Shown: positions 15,843 through 23,885 of the stretch, piece after piece
Layout of the letters: each line of letters opens with the position of its first letter
Numbering within the stretch: position 1 is the stretch's first letter
Origin: Phytomonospora endophytica
Lineage (GTDB): Bacteria; Actinomycetota; Actinomycetes; Mycobacteriales; Micromonosporaceae
Reading direction: 5' to 3'
DNA: 64,000 bases
NCBI RefSeq assembly: GCF_014202425.1
Contig: NZ_JACHGT010000005.1
Span: forward strand, 186,001-250,000
Notes under the pieces: generated by a model
What the model saw: the letters and a program-made list of their open reading frames with translations, nothing else
Database searches by the model: none
What the model was told of the DNA's origin: nothing
Program-made: the position numbers and the translations under genes

Positions 15843-16826
15843 CTAGTGCGCGGCGTCGAGCTTCGCGCGCTGCTCGGCGGTCAGCTCCAGCTCCACCGAG
15901 CCGAGGATCTCGTCGAGCTGCGCCACCGAGGACGCGCCGGCGAGCGGGATGATCGGGATCTCGTGCCCCGTCTGCCAGGCGAGCACGACCTGGTTGAGCG
16001 TCGCGCCGGTCTCGGCGGCCACCTCCCGCAGCGCCGCCAGCCGCGCGGGCGTGCCCGGGTGGTCGTAGTCGTCGGAGAGCGGCTTGTCGGCTCGCGTGTA
16101 CGCACCCTTGAGCAGCGGCGAGTAGGCGACCAGGCTCAGACCCGGCTCGGCCCGCAGGTAACTCAGCAGCTCGGTGCCCGGGTGGACGCCCCCGTCGGGG
16201 AACATCCCGCGCGGTATGTCGGTGCGCGGCCGCAGATAACTGTGGCTGTACTGGAGCACCTCGTAGCCCGCGACGCCCGTCGCCGCCGCGATCGCGCGGG
16301 CGCGCTCGATGCGCCAGGTCGTGTGGTTGCTGACCCCGAGCAGCCCGACGGTCCCCTCGGCGACGAGCTCGCCGAAGGCGCCGACGGTCTCCTCGGCGGG
16401 CGTCACGCGGTCCTCGATGTGGGCGTAGAGCAGGTCGAGCCGTTCGACGCCGAGCCGTTCGAGGCTGCCTTCGACGGCGGCGCGGATCGTCTTCGCGGAC
16501 AGGCCTTCGGGGTTGTCGAGGAAGCTCGTGCCGGGCGTGCGCGGCCGGGCGCCGAGCTTGGTGGCGATGACGACCCGGTCGTAGGCGTCCCGGCTGCGCA
16601 GCCAGCGGCCGAGCAGTTCCTCGCTCTGGCCGCCGAGACCGTCGTCGTACCAGAAGGCGTAGTTGTTCGACGTGTCGATGAACGTGCCGCCCGCCTCGAC
16701 GAAGCGGTCGAGGACGGCGAAGGACGTCTTCTCGTCGGTGTCGGTCCCGAACAGCATCGCGCCGAGGGACAGCGAGCTGACCTCGCGGCGGGTCGAAGGG
16801 TCGGTGCCGATGGTGCGGTACCTCAT
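15843..16826 (-). CDS. Aldo/keto reductase
   Basis: 327 aa with GGGAGG before the ATG. The AKR catalytic tetrad is visible: Asp in FIDTSNNYAF, Tyr in the same segment, Lys in VVIATKLGA, His in LLYAHIED. The C-terminal NADPH-binding part has SLVAYSPLLKGAYT and IIPLAGASSVAQLDEIL. It is a soluble NADPH-dependent reductase of carbonyl compounds; the real substrate is not evident. A MerR-type palindromic promoter lies upstream, which suggests induction by reactive aldehydes or electrophiles. It is monocistronic, with its own hairpin terminator. Confidence 0.92.
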   Translation of the reverse strand: MRYRTIGTDPSTRREVSSLSLGAMLFGTDTDEKTSFAVLDRFVEAGGTFIDTSNNYAFWYDDGLGGQSEELLGRWLRSRDAYDRVVIATKLGARPRTPGTSFLDNPEGLSAKTIRAAVEGSLERLGVERLDLLYAHIEDRVTPAEETVGAFGELVAEGTVGLLGVSNHTTWRIERARAIAAATGVAGYEVLQYSHSYLRPRTDIPRGMFPDGGVHPGTELLSYLRAEPGLSLVAYSPLLKGAYTRADKPLSDDYDHPGTPARLAALREVAAETGATLNQVVLAWQTGHEIPIIPLAGASSVAQLDEILGSVELELTAEQRAKLDAAH

Positions 16827-16868
16827 GTGTTTCCTCCCGTGCGGCCCTGATTCCAGGGCCTCACCGGG

Positions 16869-16899
16869 AGTGTGCGACCTGGAGCGCGCTCCAGGTCAA
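16869..16899 (-). promoter_or_regulatory. MerR-type promoter with perfect 22-bp palindrome
   Basis: On the minus strand TTGACC (16899-16894) is separated by 19 bp from CACACT (16874-16869). A perfect palindrome, GACCTGGAGCG joined to its complement (16876-16897), overlaps the -35 and fills the spacer. A 19-bp spacer filled by a dyad is the hallmark of promoters activated by MerR regulators. It lies about 45 bp upstream of the aldo/keto reductase start. Confidence 0.75.
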
Positions 16900-16907
16900 G
16901 TGTCCAC

Positions 16908-17339
16908 TCAGGACGGTACGAGATGTCCGTACTCGTCGCCGAGATAGCCCGACTGGTCGGGGTCGGGCACGCCGTCCTCGCCGACGCCCGCGTCGATGTA
17001 GCCCGAGGCCCACGGGACCGGGCAGGGCGTGTCGTGCTCCGCGTCGGGGCAGAGCAGCCGGATCAGCTCCGCCCGCAGCGCGTCCATGTCCTCGCGCGAG
17101 GTGTAGACGCCCACCCGTATCTCGTGCAGTTCCCGGGTCCCCGGGTCGGCGCCGGGGTTCTCGGTCCGCCACTGCCCGGCCAGGTCGGCGTAGAAGTCGC
17201 CCTCGGATCGCGCCACCGACAGCTGGCTCGGCAGGTCGCGCTCCTCAAGGAGGAGGGAGAAGTCGGCGGCGAGCCGCACGAGGTTCTTGCCCGCCGCGTA
17301 GACGCCGATGTTGATCTCGAACAGTTCCGCCCCGGTCAT
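16908..17339 (-). CDS. Uncharacterised 143-aa protein with an internal duplication
   Basis: The ATG at 17339 is preceded by GAGGAGAG; an earlier in-frame GTG/ATG option at 17420 overlaps the neighbouring ABC gene and is rejected. Two segments look alike: ELFEINIGVYAAGKNLVRLA near the start, and ELHEIRVGVYTSREDMDALR about 70 residues later, each followed by a leucine-rich helix. The C-terminus is acidic with a CPDAEHDTPCPVP stretch. No signal peptide or membrane helix. I do not recognise the family. It lies 14 nt downstream of the stop of the ABC exporter and may be cotranscribed with it. Confidence 0.7.
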   Translation of the reverse strand: MTGAELFEINIGVYAAGKNLVRLAADFSLLLEERDLPSQLSVARSEGDFYADLAGQWRTENPGADPGTRELHEIRVGVYTSREDMDALRAELIRLLCPDAEHDTPCPVPWASGYIDAGVGEDGVPDPDQSGYLGDEYGHLVPS

Positions 17340-17353
17340 CAGCTCTCCTCGGT

Positions 17354-19126
17354 TCAGCCGGTACCCGATCCGCCCGACGTTACCGCCGTGCCCCGCGCGT
17401 GCCGCGTCCACGCCTCCCACAGGCGCGCGTACGGCCCGCCCGCCCGCGTCAGCTCGTCGTGCGCGCCGGACTCCACGATCCGCCCGGCCTCCATCACGAT
17501 CACCCGGTCGGCCGCGGCGGCCTGGGTGAGCCGGTGGGCGATGATCAGCGCACTGGCGCCCCCCACGGCCTCGGCGGTGGCCCGGTCGAGCCGTTTCGCC
17601 GCGCGCGCACCGGTCTCGGCGGTCGCCTCGTCGAGGATCGCCAGCCGGGGCCCGGCGAGCGCGACCCGCGCCAGCGCGAGCTGCTGCGCCTGCTCACCGG
17701 TGAGGGCGACGCCGTGCTCGCCGACGACGGTGGCGAGCCCTTCGGACAGCTCGCCGACCCAGTCGGCGCCGACGGCCCGCACGGCCGCGTCCAAAGCGGC
17801 GTCGTCGGCCTTGGGTGAGGCGAGCCGCAGGTTATCGGCGACGGTTCCGCTGAAGGTGCGGACCTCCTGCGTCACGAGCATGACGCCCGAGGCCGCCGCC
17901 CGCCCGGTCTCGACCGGTTCACCGTCGAGGAGCACGCGCCCCTCGCCGGGCGGGTGGATGCCGGCGATGAGCGCGGCCAGCGTCGACTTCCCCGAACCCG
18001 AGGCGCCCACGACCGCCACCCGCTCACCGGGCGCGACGGTCAGCGAGACGTCGTCGAGCACGAGACGCCCCGGCGTGTAGGAGAAGGAGACGTTGCGCAC
18101 CTCCAGCCGCCCGGCCGAACCCGTCCATCCACCGTCGACCTCCGGGTCGCCCTTGTGCTGGAGCACGCCGAAGAGGCGGCTCAGCCCGGCGAAGGCCTTC
18201 TGCAGCTCGTCGAACTCGGCGAGGACCGTCCCGATCGGGTCGAACAGCCGGAAGAACAGCAGCGCCGCCGCCGTCGCCATCCCGATCCCGGCCAGCCCCG
18301 ACGACGTCAGCCAGTACCCGACGGCCAGCACCGAGGCCAGACCCACGAACTCGGCGGTGTTGACCCGGTTCCAGAAGCGCGCCATGACCTTCGTGGCGCC
18401 CATCGACAGCTCCACGGCCTCCCGCGAGGCCGACGCGACCCGCGCGGAGTGCCGCTCGCCCCGGCCGAGCGAGGTGATCGTCCCCGCGCCCTCGAAGGCC
18501 TCGACCAGCTGTCCGGTGCGCTCGCCCTCGGCGATGCGCACCCGCCGGTACATCGGCCCGGACTTGCCGAGGAACCAGCGCAGCCCGAGGACCTGGATCG
18601 GCGCGGCGAGCGCGGCGGCGACGGCGAAGCGCCAGTCGATGACGCCGAGGCCGGTGACGGTCAGGATGATTGTGAACGCCGCCGAGGTGAAGGCCGGGAG
18701 GACACCGCTCACGGCCTCGCCGACGGCTTCGACGTCGCCGGAGACCCGGCTGAGGACGTCGCCGACGCCCGCGCGCTCGATCGAGGCCTGCGGGATGCGC
18801 AGGGTGGTGGCGAAGACGTCTTCGCGCAGGTCGGCGAGGGCGTTCTGCAGCAGCCGCGCCATGGCGGCCTGGGCGTAGGCGGTGAGGAAGGCCGCGAGCG
18901 CGCCCGCGCCGAGGATGCCGACGGCGGCGGCCACGATCGTGCCGGCCGGCCCGTCGGAGTCCACCGTGGACACGATGACGCCGAGCAGCGCCGGGGCGGC
19001 CAGGCCGCACGCGGCGGCGATGACGAACAGCGCGGCGACACCGGCCGGCGCCCAGGGACGGCGGGTCAGCAGACGCCAGGTGAGACGGCGCGTCGTCGCC
19101 GCGTCGGCGATGGGGAGGAGGTTCAC
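17354..19126 (-). CDS. ABC transporter, fused membrane and ATPase domains, second half of a heterodimer
   Basis: 590 aa; the GTG at 19126 overlaps the upstream stop (GTGA). Six-helix ABCB-type membrane domain (about 20-320), then an ATPase domain with intact Walker A VGASGSGKST and Walker B LAILDEATAE and the His switch IIAHRL. The signature loop is degenerate, LTGEQAQQ in place of LSGGQ. The partner encoded just upstream has the opposite defects, so together they form one normal and one dead ATP site, as in asymmetric heterodimeric exporters. The candidate iron box before the operon suggests a siderophore- or iron-linked substrate (compare IrtAB), which is inference. Confidence 0.92.
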   Translation of the reverse strand: MNLLPIADAATTRRLTWRLLTRRPWAPAGVAALFVIAAACGLAAPALLGVIVSTVDSDGPAGTIVAAAVGILGAGALAAFLTAYAQAAMARLLQNALADLREDVFATTLRIPQASIERAGVGDVLSRVSGDVEAVGEAVSGVLPAFTSAAFTIILTVTGLGVIDWRFAVAAALAAPIQVLGLRWFLGKSGPMYRRVRIAEGERTGQLVEAFEGAGTITSLGRGERHSARVASASREAVELSMGATKVMARFWNRVNTAEFVGLASVLAVGYWLTSSGLAGIGMATAAALLFFRLFDPIGTVLAEFDELQKAFAGLSRLFGVLQHKGDPEVDGGWTGSAGRLEVRNVSFSYTPGRLVLDDVSLTVAPGERVAVVGASGSGKSTLAALIAGIHPPGEGRVLLDGEPVETGRAAASGVMLVTQEVRTFSGTVADNLRLASPKADDAALDAAVRAVGADWVGELSEGLATVVGEHGVALTGEQAQQLALARVALAGPRLAILDEATAETGARAAKRLDRATAEAVGGASALIIAHRLTQAAAADRVIVMEAGRIVESGAHDELTRAGGPYARLWEAWTRHARGTAVTSGGSGTG

Positions 19127-20781
19127 GCGCCCACCAGTTCCCGATAGGAGGCCGAGGAGTCGAAGAGTTCGGCGTGCGTCGCGGCCGTCCACTCGCCGTC
19201 GAGGCGGGCGGTCACGGAGTCGCAGGACGACAGCAGCGCCGGGCTGGTCGTGACGAGCACGATCCCGCGCCCGTCGAGTCCCGCGATACCGGCGGCGACA
19301 TGGGACTCGGTGACCGCGTCGAGCGCCGAGGTCGGGTCGTGCAGGACCAGCAGCGGCTGCGGTGTGTGCAGCGCGCGGGCCAGCAGCACCCGCTGACGCT
19401 GTCCGCCCGACAGTGTTCGCCCGGAGCCTTCGAGCCGCTCGTCGAGCCCGCCCGGCAGGGCCGCGAGGACGTCTTCGACGGCCGCGGCGTGCAGGGCCTT
19501 CTCGTCGAGTGGGCCGTCGAGGGTCAGGTTGTCGCGGACGGTGTCGGTCAGCACGCGCGCGTCACGTGGCTGGGCGTGCACGCCGGCGCGGGCCTCGTCC
19601 GGCGTCAGGGTGGCCAGATCCCTTCCACCGACGGTGATCCGGCCCCCTTCGAGGGCCTCGCGGCGGGTCAGCGCGGCCACGAAGGACACCGCGTCGGCCT
19701 GGTCGGCGAACACGACCCCGACGCGCTCGCCCTCGCCGACGCGCAGGTCCGGCCAGGTGCCGTGGTCGTCGCGGGTGACCGTGAGCAGGGAGGTCTTGTC
19801 GGCGGGTTCGGGCGCCTCGACGGGCGTGATCGCCGGAGGGGTGTTGACGTAGTCGTCGACGCGGCGGACCGACGCGCGCTTCTGCGCCAGTTCGACGCCG
19901 AAGGCGCCGAGGCGGGTCATCGGGCCCTGCACGAACTGGGCGAGGCCGACGACGGTGACGAGCTGGCCGATGGCGATGCGGTCGTCGAGGGCGAAGAGTC
20001 CCGCGACCAGCGCGACGCCCGCGGTCAGCGCGGCGGTCGCGGTCGTGGCGACGCCGTCGTAGGCGGCCTTCGCGCGCACCGCCCGCACGGCCGCGCGCAG
20101 TGAGTCGCGGCTGGTCAGCCGGTAGCGCCGGGCGGTCTCGGTCTCGGCGCCGATCCCCTTCACCACGCGGATTCCCGAGACGAACTCGGTGGCCAGCCCG
20201 CCGGCCGCGGCGGCGGCCTCCTGCTCGGCCTCGCTACGCCGTTCCAGCGGCCGGGAGAGCAGGTGCATGAACAGCAGCGTCAGCGGCGAGGCGATCAGCA
20301 CGATCAGGCCGAGCACGACCGAGACGCGCATGAGCGCGATCGTGCAGGTCGCGACCGCGGCGAGCGCGGCGACCTGCACGCCGACCTGCCAGGCGAGCGA
20401 GCTGACGCGGGTGGCGTCGGAGGTCGCGATGACGGTCGACTCGCCGGCCGAGCGGTGTCCGGCGAGGCCGCCGGGGCGCAGGGCGCGGTCGGTGACGGTC
20501 TGGCGCAGGTCGTGGCCGATCTCCAGGCTGACGCGCATCAGGACGGTGAAGCCCGTGCGCCAGCTGAGGCTGAGGACGACGAACAGGCCCGCGAGGAGGG
20601 CGATGTGCGTGGCGAAACCGCCCGGGTCGCGCGGGACGATGCCGTTGTCGATGGTCAGACCGATCGCCACCGGGACCATCGCCTCGCAGATCTGGTGGGA
20701 CGTCAGCGCGAAGGAGCCGAGCGCGATCTTGCCGAGGCGCGGTTTGAGGGGGCGGAGGGCCGACGGACGGGGGTGGGACAC
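19123..20781 (-). CDS. ABC transporter, fused membrane and ATPase domains, first half with degenerate Walker motifs
   Basis: 552 aa from the second of two adjacent GTG codons (20784 and 20781); the second lies 6 nt after a TACCAT -10, giving a leaderless message, and no RBS precedes either. The frame continues upstream into the divergent gene and its promoter, which is rejected. Membrane domain about 15-310. In the ATPase domain the Walker A position reads VFADQADAVS without the Lys, and Walker B reads LVLHDPTSALD with His and Asp replacing Asp and Glu, while the signature LSGGQRQRVLLARAL is perfect. This half therefore supplies the signature to the partner's intact site. It is first in the operon under the candidate iron box. 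Confidence 0.9.
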   Translation of the reverse strand: MSHPRPSALRPLKPRLGKIALGSFALTSHQICEAMVPVAIGLTIDNGIVPRDPGGFATHIALLAGLFVVLSLSWRTGFTVLMRVSLEIGHDLRQTVTDRALRPGGLAGHRSAGESTVIATSDATRVSSLAWQVGVQVAALAAVATCTIALMRVSVVLGLIVLIASPLTLLFMHLLSRPLERRSEAEQEAAAAAGGLATEFVSGIRVVKGIGAETETARRYRLTSRDSLRAAVRAVRAKAAYDGVATTATAALTAGVALVAGLFALDDRIAIGQLVTVVGLAQFVQGPMTRLGAFGVELAQKRASVRRVDDYVNTPPAITPVEAPEPADKTSLLTVTRDDHGTWPDLRVGEGERVGVVFADQADAVSFVAALTRREALEGGRITVGGRDLATLTPDEARAGVHAQPRDARVLTDTVRDNLTLDGPLDEKALHAAAVEDVLAALPGGLDERLEGSGRTLSGGQRQRVLLARALHTPQPLLVLHDPTSALDAVTESHVAAGIAGLDGRGIVLVTTSPALLSSCDSVTARLDGEWTAATHAELFDSSASYRELVGA

Positions 20782-20786
20782 CACGG

Positions 20787-20805
20787 AATGGTAAGGCTTG
20801 CCTAA
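20787..20805. promoter_or_regulatory. Candidate iron box (DmdR/IdeR/DtxR site) over the ABC operon promoter
   Basis: Plus-strand AATGGTAAGGCTTGCCTAA matches 13 of 19 positions of the actinobacterial consensus TTAGGTTAGGCTAACCTAA, with an almost symmetric TAAGGCTTGCCTAA core. It overlaps the minus-strand -10 TACCAT (20793-20788) of the ABC operon, so iron-loaded regulator would block transcription. The divergent flavodoxin-fold gene starts 113 bp away. Confidence 0.65.
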
Positions 20806-20917
20806 GTGGAAGGGAAGGGGAGGTGCCGGGAGGTGGGATCCGACACGGATCCAACGGTGTGTTGACGCGTCGGTCAACCTCCACCGGACGGCGTGGTTCC
20901 GGTGCCAGGATGACCCC

Positions 20918-21631
20918 ATGCCGACCGAATACCGCTTCGACGACCTCCGCGCGATGTTCGTCAACTGCACCCTCAAGCCTTCGCCCGCCGTCAGCAACAC
21001 CCAGGGCCTCGTCGACGTCAGCGCGGGCATCATGGCCAAGCACGGTGTGTCCGTCGAGGTGGTGCGCGCCGCCGACGAGGACATCGCCACCGGCGTCTAC
21101 CCGGACATGACCGAGCACGGCGCCGCCTCCGACGCCTGGCCCGCGATCTACCGCCGGGTCCTCGACGCCGACATCCTCGTGCTCGCCGGGCCGATCTGGC
21201 TCGGCGACAACTCCTCGGTGATGAAGCGCGTCATCGAGCGGCTGTACTCCGGTTCGGGCGAGCTCAACGCGTCGGGCCAGTACGCCTACTACGGGCGGGT
21301 CGGCGGCTGCCTGATCACCGGGAACGAGGACGGCCTCAAGCACTGTGCGATGAACGTCCTCTACAGCCTCCAGCACATCGGCTACACCGTCCCGCCCCAG
21401 GCCGACGCGGGCTGGATCGGCGAGGTCGGGCCCGGACCGTCCTATCTGGACGAGGGCTCCGGCGGGCCGGAGAACGACTTCACCAACCGGAACACGACCT
21501 TCGCGACCTGGAACCTCATGCACCTGGCGGCGATGCTCAAGCGCGCGGGCGGGATCCCGGCGTACGGGAATCAGCGCTCCGGCTGGGACGCGGGGTGCCG
21601 GTACGACTTCGAGAATCCGGAGCACCGGTAG
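20918..21631 (+). CDS. NAD(P)H-dependent FMN reductase / flavodoxin-fold protein
   Basis: 237 aa from ATG 20918. Features of the NADPH-dependent FMN reductase family: NCTLKPSPAVSNTQGLVD (phosphate-binding loop region), DADILVLAGPIWLGDNSSVMKRVIERL and a GGCLITGNEDGLKHC segment. Such proteins bind FMN and reduce quinones, ferric complexes or dyes. It is divergent from the iron-box-controlled ABC transporter. The 136-bp gap holds two more dyads, GGATCCG..CGGATCC (20836-20852) and GTTGAC..GTCAAC (20861-20878). A link to ferric-siderophore reduction is tempting but unproven. Confidence 0.85.
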   Translation: MPTEYRFDDLRAMFVNCTLKPSPAVSNTQGLVDVSAGIMAKHGVSVEVVRAADEDIATGVYPDMTEHGAASDAWPAIYRRVLDADILVLAGPIWLGDNSSVMKRVIERLYSGSGELNASGQYAYYGRVGGCLITGNEDGLKHCAMNVLYSLQHIGYTVPPQADAGWIGEVGPGPSYLDEGSGGPENDFTNRNTTFATWNLMHLAAMLKRAGGIPAYGNQRSGWDAGCRYDFENPEHR

Positions 21632-21682
21632 GGCCGGGCCGGATCAGGGCGGCGCACCGGATGAACCGGCCGGAGTCGAGTG

Positions 21683-21979
21683 TCACGACCGCACCGCCGT
21701 CCGCTTCCCGAAGGCACCGACCCACGCGTGGAACACGGCCATCACCAGGACTCCGAACGACACCGCCGCGAACGCCAGCCGCGGGTGCGTCCCGGCGCGG
21801 GACACGCTGAACAGCAGGCCCGCGATGACGTAGCCGGTCCAGCCGACGACGACGTTGACCAGCGGGCCCGAGCCGAAGACGGTCGGGAAGTGCTCCTTGG
21901 TGATGCCCTTGACGAAGTGCGGTGTCGCGTTGGCGGCGAAGACGCCGGCGAGGAAGGTCAGGGCGACCATCTGCCACAT
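21683..21979 (-). CDS. Small integral membrane protein, 98 aa
   Basis: ATG at 21979 with GGAGCACCGAC before it. About three membrane helices: MVALTFLAGVFAANATPHFV, VNVVVGWTGYVIAGLLFSV and LAFAAVSFGVLVMAVFHAWV. The first helix carries a NATPHFVKGITKEHFPT stretch, common to a small hypothetical membrane-protein family of actinobacteria; the function is unknown. It starts 10 nt after the stop of the TetR gene and is surely in its operon, so it is probably the regulated output of that repressor. Confidence 0.8.
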   Translation of the reverse strand: MWQMVALTFLAGVFAANATPHFVKGITKEHFPTVFGSGPLVNVVVGWTGYVIAGLLFSVSRAGTHPRLAFAAVSFGVLVMAVFHAWVGAFGKRTAVRS

Positions 21980-21989
21980 GTCGGTGCTC

Positions 21990-22556
21990 CTAGGTCGTGG
22001 GGCGCGCGAGGCCCCGGATGATGAGGTCGACGTGCTCCCGCAGGAGGGCGCGCAGCTCGCCGGGTTCCCCCGCCTCCTGGGCGATCCCGGTGAGGGCGCC
22101 CGACAGCAGGATCGCGACGTTCCGCGCGGGGAACGCCGCCAGGTCGAGGCCGGGTTCACCGTCGAGCACCTCGGCGAGGATCGCGGTGTGCCGCTCCTTG
22201 AAGGAGACGACGAGCGCGGGCGTGACCTCGACGGCCTCGCCGAGGATCTCGGCGCGCGCCTCGGGGCCGAAACCGCCGGTCACCGCGTCGAGTTTGGCGG
22301 TCAGGACCCCGTACAGGCGCTCGGCGAGGGACAGGTCCCGCGCGTCGCGCGCCCGTTCGGCGGCGGCGATGACCTCGCCGACGAGTCGTTCCCCGAGGGC
22401 GTGGAAGACGGCTTCCTTGCCTGCGAAGTACTGGTAGACGGCCGGCCTCGACATCCCGGCGGCCTTGGCGAGCAGATCCATGGTGCTGCGCCGGTAGCCG
22501 TACCGGCCGAACACCGCGGCGGCGGCGTCGAGGATGCGGGAGCGCGGATCTGACAT
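21990..22556 (-). CDS. TetR-family repressor, leaderless and probably autoregulated
   Basis: 188 aa. HTH in residues 5-50 (ILDAAAAVFGRYGYRRSTMD, AKAAGMSRPAVYQYFAGKE). A TATAGT -10 (22568-22563) lies 6 nt before the ATG, so the transcript should be leaderless. A perfect 9-bp inverted repeat spans that -10 and the start site, so the protein very likely represses itself together with the small membrane protein gene that follows 10 nt later. Ligand unknown. Confidence 0.92.
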   Translation of the reverse strand: MSDPRSRILDAAAAVFGRYGYRRSTMDLLAKAAGMSRPAVYQYFAGKEAVFHALGERLVGEVIAAAERARDARDLSLAERLYGVLTAKLDAVTGGFGPEARAEILGEAVEVTPALVVSFKERHTAILAEVLDGEPGLDLAAFPARNVAILLSGALTGIAQEAGEPGELRALLREHVDLIIRGLARPTT

Positions 22557-22583
22557 GCTGACACTATACGTCGAAGTGTCAGC
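22557..22583. promoter_or_regulatory. TetR operator over its own -10 box
   Basis: Perfect inverted repeat GCTGACACT (22557-22565) and AGTGTCAGC (22575-22583) with 9-nt spacer ATACGTCGA. The minus-strand -10 TATAGT is inside it and the repeat abuts the ATG of the TetR gene. Confidence 0.82.
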
Positions 22584-22598
22584 GGTTGGTGTGCGGGG

Positions 22599-23885
22599 TC
22601 AGCGGCCGACGGCCTCGGGCCGCCCGCGCAGCGAGGCCCGGTCGGCGGCCTCCCGCCCGGCGTACCAGCCGGCGTCGTCGGCGATCCGGACCCGCCGCGA
22701 GGTCAGCTTCCCGAACATCTCGTCGACCGCGTCGTCGACGGCGACCTCCCGCGCGGCCAGGACCGGCAGCAGCCGCTCGTCGGCCGCGGGCTCCCCGGCG
22801 GACCCGTCCGCACGCGGGCGCAGGCCCGCCGTCGCCTCGTCGACCACCTGCGCGGCGGCCGCGGCGAGCCGCTCGCCGATGCGGATGGCGTAGGCGACCA
22901 GGAACGACTGGCGGAAGGACTTGGTCCGCGCGGCACCGGCCTGGTGCCGCTTGTCGCCCGCGCGCTGCATCGCGGCCGTGGCCTGCACGAGCAGCGAGGT
23001 GTAGAGCAGGTCGACGGCATCGAGGTCGGCGTCGAAGCCGACGATCGTGCAGAAGCCGTACTCCTTCGACCAGACCGCGCGGCAGCGGTTGGCGTCGGCC
23101 ACGGCGTCGAGGAGCATCGCCTTCGGGCTCTCGTAGGGGGCGTCGACACCGATGCGGAGCGCGCCGGGCGCGTCGCCGGGCCGGCCGGCCGACAGCAGCG
23201 CCTCGTCGATGCTGTGGCGGGCCATCAGCTCCTGCGCCTTGGCGGTCAGGGCCTCGGCCTCGTCGGGGAAATCGGTCGACTCGGCCTTGGCCAGCAGTGC
23301 CCGGATCCGCGACAACATCGGCGACTCGCCGGCCACCGGGCCGCGCGACATCTCCCGGGGCGCCTCACCGGGCGCGGGCGCGACCGGCGTGATCGCGGGC
23401 AGGCGCGCCCACAGGCGCAGCAGTTCCAGCGCCGCCGTCGCCGCGCTGAAGCGGTCGAGCCGGTGGCGTGCGGTGAAGCCCGGCAGGAACTCCTCGTCGC
23501 GGCTCCACCAGGTCTGATCGGCCGACAGTTCGCGCAACTGCTCGACCCACCGGCGGTCCAGCGTCGCGACGGCGTGGCGCCTGCCTTCGGCCGCGATCAG
23601 GTCGGCGGCGAGCGCGACCTGCTCGGGACCGAGCTCCCGGCGGGCGACGCGCGCCAGGTCGGCGGGCCGCCAGCCGCGCGTCCAGGCCCGCCCGACGGCG
23701 GCCTCGCCGTAGGCGAGGAGGGCGCTGCCGACCTCGGGCCACGTCGCGGCCGACGCGGCCAGCTTCGAGGCGCCCAGATCGAGCGCGAGGTCGAGCCCGG
23801 CGTCGGTTGCGGCGATCACCCCGGCGAAGGCCTGCTCGACGAGCTCGGTCGTCGCGGGGTCGACGGCGCTGGTGCGCTTGTTCAC
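22599..23885 (-). CDS. DUF2786-domain protein
   Basis: 428 aa. The DUF2786 core is in the middle (MLSRIRALLAKAESTDFPDE followed by AEALTAKAQELMARHSIDEA, residues about 190-230). It is preceded by a helical region with TWWSRDEEFLPGF and followed by a DUF7168-like part with YGFCTIVGFDADLDAVDLLY and TKSFRQSFLVAYAIRIGERL. No signal peptide or membrane helix. The function of the family is not established; members are widespread in actinobacteria and some phages. It is transcribed toward the TetR operon with 42 bp between, and nothing in context suggests a pathway. Confidence 0.85.
   Translation of the reverse strand: MNKRTSAVDPATTELVEQAFAGVIAATDAGLDLALDLGASKLAASAATWPEVGSALLAYGEAAVGRAWTRGWRPADLARVARRELGPEQVALAADLIAAEGRRHAVATLDRRWVEQLRELSADQTWWSRDEEFLPGFTARHRLDRFSAATAALELLRLWARLPAITPVAPAPGEAPREMSRGPVAGESPMLSRIRALLAKAESTDFPDEAEALTAKAQELMARHSIDEALLSAGRPGDAPGALRIGVDAPYESPKAMLLDAVADANRCRAVWSKEYGFCTIVGFDADLDAVDLLYTSLLVQATAAMQRAGDKRHQAGAARTKSFRQSFLVAYAIRIGERLAAAAAQVVDEATAGLRPRADGSAGEPAADERLLPVLAAREVAVDDAVDEMFGKLTSRRVRIADDAGWYAGREAADRASLRGRPEAVGR

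Noticed and set aside
20836-20852. GGATCCG..CGGATCC hairpin as a terminator
   Set aside because: It lies in a divergent promoter region, where no transcript is expected to end; noted only as a possible operator.
20782-21090. Upstream extension of the first ABC half to an ATG at 21090
   Set aside because: It would run through the iron-box promoter and the start of the divergent flavodoxin-fold gene; the extra residues show no conservation.
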